From an uncultured Acidobacteriia bacterium (GTDB lineage: Bacteria; Acidobacteriota; Terriglobia; Bryobacterales; Bryobacteraceae): a stretch of 64,000 bases of DNA. The stretch covers positions 1 to 64,000 of the forward strand of contig CAIKMJ010000058.1 of assembly GCA_903828455.1 (NCBI GenBank), in the 5' to 3' direction. Position numbers and translations under genes: made by a program. Within the stretch, counting starts at the first letter, position 1. The number at the start of each line of letters is the position of its first letter. Shown one piece after another: positions 26,710 through 38,682 of the stretch. Under the pieces are notes generated by a model that was not told where the DNA came from, ran no database searches, and saw only the letters and a program-made list of their open reading frames with translations.

Positions 26710-28358
26710 TGAAACGGGCCCTTCCGGGCGGGCGGTGGCTGATTCTGCCACTGCTCGCCCTCCGGGCCGTAACTCCGGTTGCGGCCCAGTCGGTAGATAA
26801 CTCAACCTTCTTAGCTACTCTCGGAGAACTCCGCGAGGCCTCCTACTCCGACAAAGAAGCTATTGTCGAACGCCTGAGTAAGACCGGCCATCCGAGCGTT
26901 CGCGCGGTTCTTACAGCCTTCCTCGATGATCGTCTGTACTTTCGGAACAGCGATCAGCAAGTCTTTGTCGTCAAATCGGCCGACGCCGATCCCCTGACAT
27001 TAGTGGATCCTCTGTCGCTGAAAGAAACGGGCTCGGCCCCGGCGGACGGTCTCACCAAAATTGGCACAAATAACGGGTTACGCAGTGTCCTGCGCTCAAC
27101 AGTGGCACGCTTTGCGTTGTCAAGCCCGGAAGTCAGCGTACGTCTGGATGCGGTTCGCGAAATGTCGAAGTCGCTCGACGATGCTACTGCCGCGCTGCTT
27201 CGACAGCGCCTGACCGCCGAGACCGATTCCTCCGTAAAAAACGAAATTGCCACGGCACTCGCTCTGTCTGCCCTCGACGGAGCAAATCCTGCGGACCGGC
27301 TTGGAGCCGTCCAGACGCTCAGCCATAGTCTTAGTCAGGATGTCAGAAACCGACTGGCGCTTCTGCTGGACAAAGCTCCCGACGGAAGCTTCGCCGAAAA
27401 GGATGAGAACGTCCGCAGAGCCGCCACCGCCGCCGTCGGAACTATTGACGGCTGGCGCACCTTTTATTCCGGAATTGAGACGCTGTTCTTTGGTCTCAGT
27501 CTGGGCTCGGTTCTGGTGCTGGTTGCTATCGGCTTAGCCGTCACTTTTGGCGTGATGGGCGTCATCAACATGGCTCATGGCGAACTGATGATGCTGGGCG
27601 CCTACACGACGTACGTCGTCCAGTTGGTGATGCCGAATCATATCGGGATGTCGATTCTGGTAGCTATTCCTGCCGCATTCCTTGTTGCTGGGCTGACCGG
27701 AGTGGTTATGGAACGCACTATTATTCGGTTGCTGTACGGGCGGCCGCTCGAAACTCTGCTGGCCACGTTCGGCGTGAGCCTCATTCTGCAACAGGCAGTA
27801 CGTTCCATTTTTTCTGCGAATAACAGGTCCGTAATTACGCCCGAATGGATGAGCGGATCGATGCGACTCAATGATGCTCTGTCCATTACTTATAACCGTC
27901 TCTATATCGTTGTTTTCACGCTGATCGTATTCCTGCTGATTTTGCTTGTGATGAAGCGAACCCGCATTGGGCTCGATATTCGGGCGGTATCGCAGAATCG
28001 CACCATGGCAAAGGCCATGGGCATCCGAACCGAATGGGTGGATGCGGCAACGTTTGGTCTTGGGTCGGGCATCGCGGGCGTTGCCGGGGTCGCGCTGAGC
28101 CAGTTGACGAACGTGGGCCCGAATCTGGGGCAGTCTTACATTATCGATTCGTTCATGGTTGTGGTGTTCGGTGGCGTCGGAAATTTGTGGGGATCGCTGA
28201 TTGGCGGAATGTCCATGGGCGCAGTAAGTGAATTGCTCGAACCGTATGCCGGAGCTGTGCTGGCCAAGATCTTCGTACTGGTCGGTCTGATTCTGTTTAT
28301 TCAGCGGCGCCCGCGGGGACTGTTCCCGCAAACCGGTCGCGCTGTGGACGACAAGTAA
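26709..28358 (+). CDS. urtB: Urea ABC transporter permease UrtB
   Basis: 549 residues. An exported N-terminal domain with HEAT-like helices (about 30-240; signal peptide ends VAAQS) is followed by the LivH-type permease (GLSLGSVLVLVAIGLAVTFGVMGVINMAHGELMMLG and further helices to the end). This long N-terminal extension is typical of UrtB. Final part RPRGLFPQTGR matches the family. Confidence 0.95.
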   Translation: MKRALPGGRWLILPLLALRAVTPVAAQSVDNSTFLATLGELREASYSDKEAIVERLSKTGHPSVRAVLTAFLDDRLYFRNSDQQVFVVKSADADPLTLVDPLSLKETGSAPADGLTKIGTNNGLRSVLRSTVARFALSSPEVSVRLDAVREMSKSLDDATAALLRQRLTAETDSSVKNEIATALALSALDGANPADRLGAVQTLSHSLSQDVRNRLALLLDKAPDGSFAEKDENVRRAATAAVGTIDGWRTFYSGIETLFFGLSLGSVLVLVAIGLAVTFGVMGVINMAHGELMMLGAYTTYVVQLVMPNHIGMSILVAIPAAFLVAGLTGVVMERTIIRLLYGRPLETLLATFGVSLILQQAVRSIFSANNRSVITPEWMSGSMRLNDALSITYNRLYIVVFTLIVFLLILLVMKRTRIGLDIRAVSQNRTMAKAMGIRTEWVDAATFGLGSGIAGVAGVALSQLTNVGPNLGQSYIIDSFMVVVFGGVGNLWGSLIGGMSMGAVSELLEPYAGAVLAKIFVLVGLILFIQRRPRGLFPQTGRAVDDK

Positions 28359-28382
28359 TCCTGGAAGTCGACGAAATAACAC

Positions 28383-29545
<1,163 letters not shown>

Positions 29546-29549
<4 letters not shown>

Positions 29550-30337
29550 GCGGCACTCCTGCGGTCAGCGGCGCGGCGCACGGGTCTCACAAGCCGATTC
29601 GCAACAAGCGTCTGTATCTGGAAGATCTGACCGTTAGCTTCGACGGTTTCAAGGCACTGAACAACCTGACCCTGTACGTCGATCCCGGCGAAATGCTGTG
29701 TATCATCGGCCCCAACGGGGCGGGCAAGACCACGATGATGGACGTAATCACCGGTAAGACGAAGCCCGATTCGGGATCGGCCTGGTTTGGCGATGGAGTC
29801 AATCTGTTGGAAATGTCGGAACCGGAGATCGTCGCCGCGGGCATCGGACGTAAGTTTCAGAAGCCGACTGTATTTGAGCAATTAACCGTCTTTGAAAATC
29901 TGGAACTTGCGCTGGCGGGAACGCGGTCGTTTCTCAAGACGATGCGTGCCCGGATCTCACCGAAACAAAATGAGCGGATCTTTGATGTCCTCGAGATCAT
30001 TGGATTGACGGATCAGCGTGATTCATACGGCAGAATCCTCGCGCACGGCCAGAAGCAATGGCTCGAAATCGGCATGTTGCTGATGCAAAATCCCGAGTTG
30101 CTTCTTGTCGATGAACCAGTGGCCGGCATGACGCCGCATGAAATCGAACGCACGGCGCAACTGTTGACATCGCTGGCCGGGGAGCATTCGATCGTGGTCG
30201 TGGAACACGACATGTCGTTTGTGCGATCGATTGCGCGGCGTGTAACAGTACTGCATGAAGGTCAGGTGATTGCAGAAGGCGACATGGATAAGGTGCAGAA
30301 CGATCCCCGCGTGATCGAGGTCTATCTTGGGGTTTGA
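29546..30337 (+). CDS. urtD: Urea ABC transporter ATP-binding protein UrtD
   Basis: 263 residues, LivG-like ATPase: Walker A GPNGAGKTT, Q-loop region IGRKFQKPTVFEQLTV, the degenerate signature LAHGQKQWLEIGMLL instead of LSGGQ, Walker B LLLVDEPVAGMT and the H-loop VVVEHDMSFV. The variant signature is typical of UrtD. Four-base overlap with urtC. Confidence 0.95.
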
Positions 30338-30339
30338 GC

Positions 30340-31035
30340 ATGCTGGAAATTAAGGGTCTTAATCATTTTTACGGAGGCAGCCACACGCTGTGGGACGTTG
30401 ATCTCGTCGTACCTGCGGGCTCACGTATGTGCCTCATGGGCCGCAACGGGATGGGCAAAACCACCCTGCTCAAGTGCATCATGGGTCTCCAGCCGACCCG
30501 TTCCGGAGGTGCAATCTTCGATGGCGGCGATCTGCTGACGCACCACGCCGAGCACCGCGCGCGGCTTGGTATCGGTTACGTTCCGCAGGGCCGCGAAATT
30601 TTCCCCCAGCTTACCGTGGAGGAAAACCTGCGCATCGGCCTCGGCATACGGAAGAACGGCGTCAAATCGATTCCACCCAGAATCTTCGACCTGTTCCCCG
30701 TGCTGAAAAAGATGCTCAACCGCCGCGGTGGCGACTTATCGGGTGGCCAGCAGCAGCAGCTCGCCATCGGCCGCGCGCTCGTGCTCGAGCCAAAGCTGCT
30801 CATCCTGGATGAGCCGACCGAGGGCATTCAGCCGAACGTGGTGCACGAAATTGGCGACATCGTGCTGCGTCTCAACAAGGAGGAAGGACTCACCGTCCTG
30901 CTTGTCGAGCAGAAGCTGCCGTTCGCGCGCAGAGTTGCGAGCGAGTTCTGCATTCTCGACAAAGGCCGGCGAGTTGCCTCCGGGAATATCGACGCGCTGA
31001 CCGACGAAGTCGTGCGCGCCCATCTCAGCGTTTAG
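30340..31035 (+). CDS. urtE: Urea ABC transporter ATP-binding protein UrtE
   Basis: 231 residues, LivF-like ATPase: Walker A GRNGMGKTT, signature LSGGQQQQLAIGRAL, Walker B LLILDEPTEGIQPN and switch VEQKLPF. ATG 30340 gives the typical MLEIKGLNHFYGGSHTLWDV N-terminus; a TTG at 30334 overlapping the urtD stop is also possible. Last gene of the importer, converging on ureG. Confidence 0.94.
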   Translation: MLEIKGLNHFYGGSHTLWDVDLVVPAGSRMCLMGRNGMGKTTLLKCIMGLQPTRSGGAIFDGGDLLTHHAEHRARLGIGYVPQGREIFPQLTVEENLRIGLGIRKNGVKSIPPRIFDLFPVLKKMLNRRGGDLSGGQQQQLAIGRALVLEPKLLILDEPTEGIQPNVVHEIGDIVLRLNKEEGLTVLLVEQKLPFARRVASEFCILDKGRRVASGNIDALTDEVVRAHLSV

Positions 31036-31059
31036 CGAGCGCCCTCGCTGACGCAATCG

Positions 31060-31776
31060 CTAGTGCGAATGATCCGCCGCATGGGCGTGATCGTGGTGGT
31101 GATGATCGTGGTCGTGATCATCATGGTCATGATCGTGACTGTGCGGGACGATCGGGGGCCGTCCCGATGCGGTCAGCCCGCGCGCGCGCTGTTCTTTCAG
31201 CCACGCAATCACCTGGTCGAGGCCTTCGCCGGACTTCAGATTCGTAAAGACGAACGGCCGCTCTCCGCGCTGGCGCCGGGCATCGCGGTCCATCACTTCA
31301 AGTGAGGCACCCACATAAGGCGCGAGGTCGATCTTGTTGATCACCAGCAGTCCGCTGCGTTTGATGCCAGGGCCTCCTTTGCGCGGAATTTTGTCGCCGC
31401 CGGAGACGTCGATCACGTAAATAAACGCATCCACCAATTCCGGGCTGAAAGCCGCCGCCAGATTATCGCCGCCGCTTTCGACCAAAATCAGCTCCAGTCC
31501 GGGATGCGCGGCTTCTAATTCATCGATGGCGTCGAGATTCATCGACGCGTCTTCCCGAATCGCGGCATGCGGGCACCCGCCGGTCTCCACGCCGATTACG
31601 CGGTCGGCAGGAAGCGTTCCTTGCCGCAGCAGAAATTCGGCGTCTTCTTTGGTGTAGATGTCGTTGGTGACCACGCTCAGGTTGATCTCAGGCCACAGGT
31701 GTTTGCTCAACTGGTCCACCAGCGCGGTTTTGCCGCACCCCACCGGTCCGGCAATGCCAACGCGATACGCTCTCAT
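31060..31776 (-). CDS. ureG: Urease accessory GTPase UreG with His-rich C-terminal tail
   Basis: Nickel-delivery GTPase of urease maturation. 238 residues: P-loop GPVGCGKT at 10-17, [17 protein letters not shown] with the metal-binding [14 protein letters not shown] and the guanine-specificity [14 protein letters not shown]. After the normal core, residues from about 212 on alternate His and Asp ([19 protein letters not shown], then HAHAADHSH). Such tails bind nickel; ureE, the usual His-rich chaperone, is absent. Last gene of the minus-strand urease operon. Confidence 0.95.
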   Translation of the reverse strand: MRAYRVGIAGPVGCGKTALVDQLSKHLWPEINLSVVTNDIYTKEDAEFLLRQGTLPADRVIGVETGGCPHAAIREDASMNLDAIDELEAAHPGLELILVESGGDNLAAAFSPELVDAFIYVIDVSGGDKIPRKGGPGIKRSGLLVINKIDLAPYVGASLEVMDRDARRQRGERPFVFTNLKSGEGLDQVIAWLKEQRARGLTASGRPPIVPHSHDHDHDDHDHDHHHHDHAHAADHSH

Positions 31777-31790
31777 CGTCAGTCTTCTCC

Positions 31791-33499
<1,709 letters not shown>

Positions 33500-33503
<4 letters not shown>

Positions 33504-33838
33504 TGATTCCCCTTTCCCTGATGGCCCAGAACCACGCGATGGCCAGCGAACTCCACCAGTTCGACTTCCTTTTCCTCGCCCGGTTCGAAGCGCACCGACG
33601 TCCCTGCCGCAATATTCAGCCGCATTCCGCGGGCTGCCGCGCGGTCGAATGAAAGCGCATTGTTGACTTCAAAAAAATGGTAATGGCTGCCGACCTGAAC
33701 CGGCCGGTCGCCGGTCTGCTTTACTGTGACGCGTGCGGTCTTTCGTCCCGCGTTGGCTTCGATGAAGCCGTCTTCGAGAAGATACTCGCCCGGAGTTATA
33801 CCGCCGGTGCCGGTTGCGCGTGTGCTCATTGTTTCCAT
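33500..33838 (-). CDS. ureB: Urease beta subunit
   Basis: 112 residues with the beta-subunit marks [63 protein letters not shown] (in parts) and HRVVLG. Separate from ureA and ureC, as in most bacteria with three-subunit enzymes. Four bases from ureA. Confidence 0.95.
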
Positions 33839-33842
33839 CGCC

Positions 33843-34145
33843 TCACTGAATCGGATCGTGGACAGTTACCAGTTTGGTGCCGTCGGGAAATGTGGCTTCC
33901 ACCTGTACTTCGTGGATCATCTCGGCGATGCCCGGCATAACATCGGCGCGTGTCAGCACGTTCGCGCCCAGCGTCATGATCTCAGCAACGGTCTTGCCGT
34001 CCCGGGCCCACTCGAGAATGTCCGCGGTGAGCAGCGCCAACGCCTCCGGATAGTTCAGCTGCAGACCCCGGGCGCGGCGTTTGCGCGCCACTTCGGCGGC
34101 AACGTAAATCAAGAGCCGCTCCTGTTCACGGGCGGTGAGGTGCAT
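33843..34145 (-). CDS. ureA: Urease gamma subunit
   Basis: 100 residues, complete: [23 protein letters not shown] at the start (read in parts), [21 protein letters not shown], and the C-terminal [21 protein letters not shown]. Standard length. Follows ureD and precedes ureB. Confidence 0.96.
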   Translation of the reverse strand: MHLTAREQERLLIYVAAEVARKRRARGLQLNYPEALALLTADILEWARDGKTVAEIMTLGANVLTRADVMPGIAEMIHEVQVEATFPDGTKLVTVHDPIQ

Positions 34146-34151
34146 AGGTTC

Positions 34152-35060
34152 CTAATAAACCTTTCTGGGCGGTATAGCTTCTTCGCCGGTCAGAAAACGG
34201 CGGGCGATTTTCCAGCAGGAAGTGAGCGTTGCGGGTAGTTCGCGAGCCGAAACACTCAAACCCCGTACGGCAATGCCGTCGGCGACGAGCGTGGTCGCTC
34301 CCCATATAGTAACTCCGGGCCGCGAGTGCGCACAACAAAACTGATTCAGCGCGGATTCCAGTTCGCGCCATGTCGCGGCGGGCATTCCCACCCGGCAGGC
34401 ATAAAAGTTCGCCATGTGCGTATAAGGGCCGAGACGCGCCGCGGAAGACAAGAGCCGCTGCGCTGGTTCCAGCGCGAAATTTTCCAGCAAAAGCGGGCGT
34501 GAGGGCGACTGCAGTTCTGTGCGGATGCGCAGCGTATTGAAGCCGAAAACTTCGCCCATCGCCTGGCGACCGGGCGCCAGCGTTTCCCACCAGAACAGCG
34601 TGGCATCGTTTGCCAGCGTGATTGCCGTATGTTGCGAGTGCCGGGATCCGGCGAAAGGAATCAGCGCATCGGGAAGATATTCCAGCAATCCTCCTTCGGC
34701 AACGCTGATTTTAGTGGTCTGTTCCGATGGCCGCGAACCCTCGCGGTGTCGATAGAGCCGGGTTGCGCCCGCGGTCGTGACCTGGACTCGGCAATCGCGT
34801 TCCACATCCATCGCGAGTGAAAGCCGGTCGCCGGCGAGCACTCCGCCCGAGACGTTATGCAGGTGAACGAGGCAACTGCCGTCCGCGCCCGGGAAGGCGC
34901 GAATCACACGCCACGGGGGTTGCTGGGCGTTCACGCGCATCCGCGTCCGTCCGTTCAGCAGTTCAAAGCGCAGCGCGAGTTGCGACTCTAGCTGATGAAG
35001 AGGCGCGTTTCGAGCATCGGGTGGCGTGCTGACGCCAGTTCCGGCAGCGGTGTGAAGCAC
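34152..35060 (-). CDS. ureD: Urease accessory protein UreD/UreH
   Basis: Scaffold that binds apo-urease with UreF and UreG. Seen: LVHLHNVSGGVLAGDRLSL, QVTTAGATRLYR, LLEYLPDALIPFAGSRH and LFWWETLAPGRQAMGE, clear UreD motifs. The start is unsettled: family similarity begins about 34975, just after the ureF stop at 34988, but no ATG/GTG/TTG lies there. In-frame choices are GTG 35060 (used here, overlapping ureF), an ATG much farther up, or ATG 34940, which would clip the first strand. Confidence 0.88.
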   Translation of the reverse strand: MLHTAAGTGVSTPPDARNAPLHQLESQLALRFELLNGRTRMRVNAQQPPWRVIRAFPGADGSCLVHLHNVSGGVLAGDRLSLAMDVERDCRVQVTTAGATRLYRHREGSRPSEQTTKISVAEGGLLEYLPDALIPFAGSRHSQHTAITLANDATLFWWETLAPGRQAMGEVFGFNTLRIRTELQSPSRPLLLENFALEPAQRLLSSAARLGPYTHMANFYACRVGMPAATWRELESALNQFCCAHSRPGVTIWGATTLVADGIAVRGLSVSARELPATLTSCWKIARRFLTGEEAIPPRKVY

Positions 35061-35602
35061 CTGATCTCCTCCATGCCCGAAGCGCGGACCGCCTGAGCAA
35101 TAAATGGCCGCAGGTCCCAGATGAGGCAACTCGCCTCGACCTGCCCGATCGGCATGAGCCGCTGACATGCCGAAACCAGTCCGGCAACCGACTGGCTCAG
35201 ATACGCCAGTCCCGCTTCCTCTTCGGCAATATTCATTCGCGCGGCCGCAATACCGAATGCGACCGGGTAGCAGAGGTTTTCCGCGATCGCCGGCGCATGT
35301 AAGAGAGCATTTACCAATCGCGCCAGCCGACGGCCCAGCTTCAGCGCAGCTTCCCGCGATTCCCGTGCCGGCCGCCGCGCGCCGAATTCATCGCTTAAGG
35401 TCTGCGGATCATCCCCACGCCAGGCCCGACGAACGAATTGGGCTTCCAGCGCCCCTGCTTCCGCCAGATATTCGCGCAGAAACGGACCGATGCTCGCGCA
35501 ATCCAGCGTCCCTTCTTCGACAAGCGTTTCGAGTCCGAACGAGTGCGCCGCCGAACCTACGGGAAGGGCCGAGTCGGCGAGATGAAGGAGTTCGAGCAGC
35601 AT
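34988..35602 (-). CDS. ureF: Urease accessory protein UreF
   Basis: 204 residues, all-alpha GTPase partner of UreG in nickel loading. Motifs: LHLADSALPVGSAAHSFGLE, AFGIAAARMNI, and the tail with TRLFIS. Length is short of the usual ~225 but complete. First gene of the minus-strand urease operon ureF-ureD-ureA-ureB-ureC-ureG. Confidence 0.92.
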   Translation of the reverse strand: MLLELLHLADSALPVGSAAHSFGLETLVEEGTLDCASIGPFLREYLAEAGALEAQFVRRAWRGDDPQTLSDEFGARRPARESREAALKLGRRLARLVNALLHAPAIAENLCYPVAFGIAAARMNIAEEEAGLAYLSQSVAGLVSACQRLMPIGQVEASCLIWDLRPFIAQAVRASGMEEIRCFTPLPELASARHPMLETRLFIS

Positions 35603-36128
35603 GCAGGATGAACTTCTAACGAGACTGGCCGAGCGGGGCCGGGCGCGACGTGGCGCGGTCTGAATCGATATAGAAAGAAGAGTAGCATTACCACGAATTC
35701 AAATGGACAGCGCGCGATAGCGCCGGGTCCGCACCTGCTGCGGCTGAGCCAGGCCGCTGCGGATGGAAAATTCGATGGCGTTCTTGCCGGTGTGATGCCC
35801 GGGGACGGACCCGGTGCGGCCACCCACGTTAGGCCCCGCAGCGTCCCCGCGTTTTCAGGTTCGACTTGAACTCGCGCTAAGTGTGCGGAAAGAAATGGCG
35901 TCCCTAATCGCTGAAAGTTGGAACCCGCTGATCGCAGAGCTGCGAAACCTCAGCAATCTTCGACATCTGTGGGCTTCGGGGGCTAATCAGATGAAAACTA
36001 AACGCTGAATCCGCTCTTTTTAAATTCTCAGTGTTGCTTGGAATCTAAAGACACTATGGTATTGAGTGTATCCCTATGCTAGGTTCTCTTAGAGATGCAG
36101 GTCAGCCGAGGAATTGCTGGGAGCCAAA
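35603..36128. other. Gene-free stretch, nothing recognised
   Basis: Upstream of ureF and of the next plus-strand gene. The frames present are short, lack ribosome sites and show no motif; a stretch around 35715-35870 on the plus strand has coding-like composition but no start. Composition becomes AT-richer from about 35.9 kb. A urease promoter is expected but not assigned. Confidence 0.4.
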
Positions 36129-36482
36129 ATGATTGAAGTGAAGTGTAAAGTCTGTGACACCGGAGTCCTCCACAATATCAAGCGGTATCGCATGAGTGGA
36201 GTTGTAGTGGTGATCGGGTATCTCCTCCTCGTGCCTTCCGTTTTAGGCATAGTGTCCACCGTACTTTTTCAGATCGCGATCGTCGTGGGCTCCGTCCTTG
36301 GCTCCTCGGAAACGAAGGGTTCGACAGCTTACGCCACGCTGATGCCTAATGCCGCTGTGGGTATCTTTTCTATGGTCTTAGGGTTCTCGTTCCTGGTCGC
36401 CGGGCTTCTCGGATGGCTGCTCGTTATGAAGAAAAAAATTCTCCAATGCAATTACTGCGGAGCAGTGGTGGCCGCGTCGTGA
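36129..36482 (+). CDS. Small membrane protein with two CxxC knuckles
   Basis: 117 residues. CKVC at the start (about residue 6) and CNYC near the end (about 108), with two hydrophobic spans between (VVVVIGYLLLVPSVLGIVSTV and IFSMVLGFSFLVAGLLGWLLV). The two knuckles would meet on the cytoplasmic side to form one zinc ribbon. ATG 36129 follows GGGAG by five bases. Codon use is less GC-rich than neighbours. Function unknown. Confidence 0.72.
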   Translation: MIEVKCKVCDTGVLHNIKRYRMSGVVVVIGYLLLVPSVLGIVSTVLFQIAIVVGSVLGSSETKGSTAYATLMPNAAVGIFSMVLGFSFLVAGLLGWLLVMKKKILQCNYCGAVVAAS

Positions 36483-36788
36483 GGATGTTCCGGGGCAGTT
36501 ACGGCGTCTGCTCGCCATACCGCTCCGGCGCACAATCTTGGTCACACCGATTCGCCGCTTCCGGTGCCGCAATAGCGTGTTTAGTCACTCCATCCCCAAT
36601 CTAAGACTTTCATTTCAGGTATTTACGCTTATACGAAGAGTTGCCTAGGGGGAAGCGTGCGTGCCCAAATAAGTCGCTTTGGCGTTAGTTGTACATCATA
36701 TAGAAAAATTAGTTGACGAGGCACTATGTCTTGGGGCAACATTGCAGTTGTCCCTGCCGCAGGATGGTCGAAGTGGGCGATGTAGCGA

Positions 36789-36807
36789 AGGATTCTCGTA
36801 GAATCCT
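36789..36807. repeat. Perfect 8-bp inverted repeat (hairpin)
   Basis: AGGATTCT and AGAATCCT separated by three bases. No T-run follows, so it is not an evident terminator. Confidence 0.6.
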
Positions 36808-36852
36808 ACTCCGGGCGCCTTGGCTTTTAGGTGTTTGGGTGGTTTAAATTTT

Positions 36853-36887
36853 GGGGCTGTTTCTGTTTAAGGGACAGACGCAGCCCC
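36853..36887. repeat. Two-helix stem-loop just before the tRNA-like element
   Basis: GGGGCTG (36853-36859) pairs with CAGCCCC (36881-36887), then a 2x2 internal loop, then TCTGT (36662+200 i.e. 36862-36866) pairs with ACAGA (36874-36878) around a seven-base loop. It ends seven bases before the tRNA-like start. Confidence 0.6.
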
Positions 36888-36894
36888 AGTTGTG

Positions 36895-36970
36895 GCGTCG
36901 GTCAGCCGATGGTTAGGCTGTGCGCTTGGAGAGCGTTACACAATGGGTTCAATTCCCAGCCGACGCCCCA
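36895..36970 (+). tRNA. tRNA-like gene, anticodon GGA, atypical
   Basis: Seventy-six bases fold by eye as a cloverleaf: acceptor GCGTCGG/CCGACGC (7 bp), D stem AGCC/GGCT with loop GATGGTTA (holds GG and A21), anticodon stem TGCGC/GCGTT (four pairs, first mismatched), loop TTGGAGA with T33 and anticodon GGA, five-base variable loop, T stem TGGG/CCCA, T loop TTCAATT, and an encoded CCA. GGA would be serine, but serine tRNAs have a long variable arm and this one does not; base 14 is G instead of A and the discriminator is C. Could be a decayed or specialised tRNA. Confidence 0.55.
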
Positions 36971-37215
36971 CAACTATCTTACGAAACAAGTCTGCTTCGT
37001 TAGCTATCCTTACAGGTTCGCTACAATCTGCTCGACTCCATTCACATGCATTCGTCGAACTAAACAAAATGAGTATTACACTATGTCTGTGTAATCGCAA
37101 TACTAAATATTCAGTTTTCAACAGCGAATCTAGGGTCAGAGTTCATTTTTCGCAAGCGCACATTGCCGGGCGAGGTGCTTGCTCACCCAATTCCGTGCAG
37201 TCTGATTCAGAGAAA

Positions 37216-37291
37216 TGGCGTCCCCAGAGGGATTCGAACCCTCGTTACCGCCGTGAAAGGGCGATGTCCTGGGCCTCTAGACGATGGGGAC
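37216..37291 (-). tRNA. tRNA-Glu (TTC)
   Basis: Complete 76-base cloverleaf on the minus strand: acceptor GTCCCCA/TGGGGAC, D arm TCGTCTAGAGGCCCAGGA, anticodon stem CGCC/GGCG with loop CTTTCAC (anticodon TTC), T arm GAGGGTTCGAATCCCTC, discriminator G and encoded CCA. All invariant bases present. Confidence 0.95.
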
Positions 37292-37443
37292 TAAAGGAAG
37301 GCTAATCTTCTAATTTACTCCCTGGAAGGCCTCCGCGTCAATCGATGCAGCAGTTCTTGTGCAGTTCTGACGAGGGTAGTTCCCGGAGCTCCGGCTGCTT
37401 TACGCACACGGAGGCTCGGGAGGCTTTAAACTGGAATTTCATC

Positions 37444-38682
37444 ATGTCCCCGAACGACCAGAATTTTTATCGCATCCAGAAACTGCCGCCCTATGTATTT
37501 GCCGTCATCAATGAGATGAAGGCAAAGGCACGCGCAGCAGGCCAGGATGTGGTCGATCTGGGGATGGGTAACCCGGACGGCGAAACGCCCACCATTGTTG
37601 TCGATAAGCTGATCGAGGCGGCGCGGAATCCGAAGAATCACCGGTACTCGGTATCGCGCGGGATCCAGAAGCTGAGGGAAGAGATCTGCAAGCGCTACAA
37701 GCGCAACTACAACGTCGATCTGGATCCCGAGAAGGAAGCCATCGTGACGATGGGCGCGAAGGACGCGCTGGCGCACCTGTTGTTCGCGACAATCGGCCCC
37801 GGCGACGTCGTGGTCTCGCCGAATCCGGCTTATCCGATTCATCAGTACGGCGTCATCATGTCGGAAGGGCATGCGCAGATGCTGCCCATGCCGGATCCGG
37901 AGACGTTCATGGGCCGGCTGGAAGAGCTCTACAAAGAGTCTCCAAAGCCGCCGAAGATGCTGCTGATTTCGTTCCCGCATAATCCGACAACCACGTGCGT
38001 GGATCTGGCTTATATGACGCGGCTCGTGGAACTGGCCAAACAGCACGGCACACTGATTGTTCACGATTTCGCGTACGCCGATCTGGGTTTCGACGGCTAC
38101 AGGCCGCCGAGCATCCTCGAAGTGCCCGGCGCGAAGGACTGTGCCGTGGAAATTTACTCCATGTCGAAGAGCTACAACATGGCGGGATGGCGCGTGGGCT
38201 TCTGCCTTGGCAACGCGAAGATGATCGCGGCGCTGGCGCGCATCAAGAGCTATCTGGATTACGGCGTGTTCCAGCCGATTCAGATTGCGGCCATTGTGGC
38301 GCTGCGCGAGTGCGAAGAAGAAACGCACAAGATTCGCGAGTTCTACAAAAAACGCCGGGACTGTCTGGTGGACGGCCTGTGTCGCGCCGGCTGGCCTGTT
38401 GCGCCGCCGCAGGGGACCATGTTCCTGTGGGCCGCGCTGCCGGAGCGATATGCGCCGCTGGGCTCACTGGAATTTTCCAAGCTGCTGATGGAGAAAGCTC
38501 TGGTGGCGGTTTCGCCGGGCATCGGCTTCGGGCCGATGGGCGAGGGCCACGTGCGCTTTGCGCTGATCGAAAACGAGCACCGCACGCGCCAGGCTACGCG
38601 CGCGATCGGGCACTTCCTGCGCAAAGAGGGGTCGGACGAGGTTCCGGCGCCGGCCGAAGTTATTGCTTCAGCGCCGCGATAA
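37444..38682 (+). CDS. PLP-dependent class I/II aminotransferase (AlaC-like)
   Basis: 412 residues, fold type I aminotransferase. Seen: N-terminal [20 protein letters not shown] and [11 protein letters not shown], the PLP-binding Asn/Tyr region [12 protein letters not shown], the Asp-Tyr [13 protein letters not shown], the Schiff-base lysine in [16 protein letters not shown], and the Arg near the end [12 protein letters not shown]. It most resembles the AlaC alanine/glutamate-pyruvate type, though methionine- and aspartate-type relatives share this core. ATG 37444 gives the family N-terminus; an upstream in-frame start adds an unrelated tail. Its 3' end overlaps etfA by 23 bases convergently. 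Confidence 0.88.
   Translation: MSPNDQNFYRIQKLPPYVFAVINEMKAKARAAGQDVVDLGMGNPDGETPTIVVDKLIEAARNPKNHRYSVSRGIQKLREEICKRYKRNYNVDLDPEKEAIVTMGAKDALAHLLFATIGPGDVVVSPNPAYPIHQYGVIMSEGHAQMLPMPDPETFMGRLEELYKESPKPPKMLLISFPHNPTTTCVDLAYMTRLVELAKQHGTLIVHDFAYADLGFDGYRPPSILEVPGAKDCAVEIYSMSKSYNMAGWRVGFCLGNAKMIAALARIKSYLDYGVFQPIQIAAIVALRECEEETHKIREFYKKRRDCLVDGLCRAGWPVAPPQGTMFLWAALPERYAPLGSLEFSKLLMEKALVAVSPGIGFGPMGEGHVRFALIENEHRTRQATRAIGHFLRKEGSDEVPAPAEVIASAPR

Larger units (their letters stand above)
36483..37215. other. AT-richer non-coding stretch with hairpins and a tRNA-like element
   Basis: No credible protein-coding frame. It contains two strong inverted repeats (36789-36807 and 36853-36887) and a 76-nt tRNA-like cloverleaf (36895-36970). 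The part 36971-37215 holds nothing I recognise. Composition differs from the flanking GC-rich genes, which suggests acquired or decayed DNA; no integrase or transposase remains. Confidence 0.5.

Noticed and set aside
31034-31049. AGCGAG/CTCGCT hairpin between urtE and ureG as a terminator
   Set aside because: Only six pairs and no T-run on either strand.
35814-36008. 64-residue open frame before the CxxC membrane protein
   Set aside because: No ribosome site, no motif, composition unlike a protein.
36853-36970. GGGGCTG ... CCA as a possible tmRNA
   Set aside because: The GGGGCTG pairs locally and the tRNA part is a complete 76-nt cloverleaf on its own; no tag frame.
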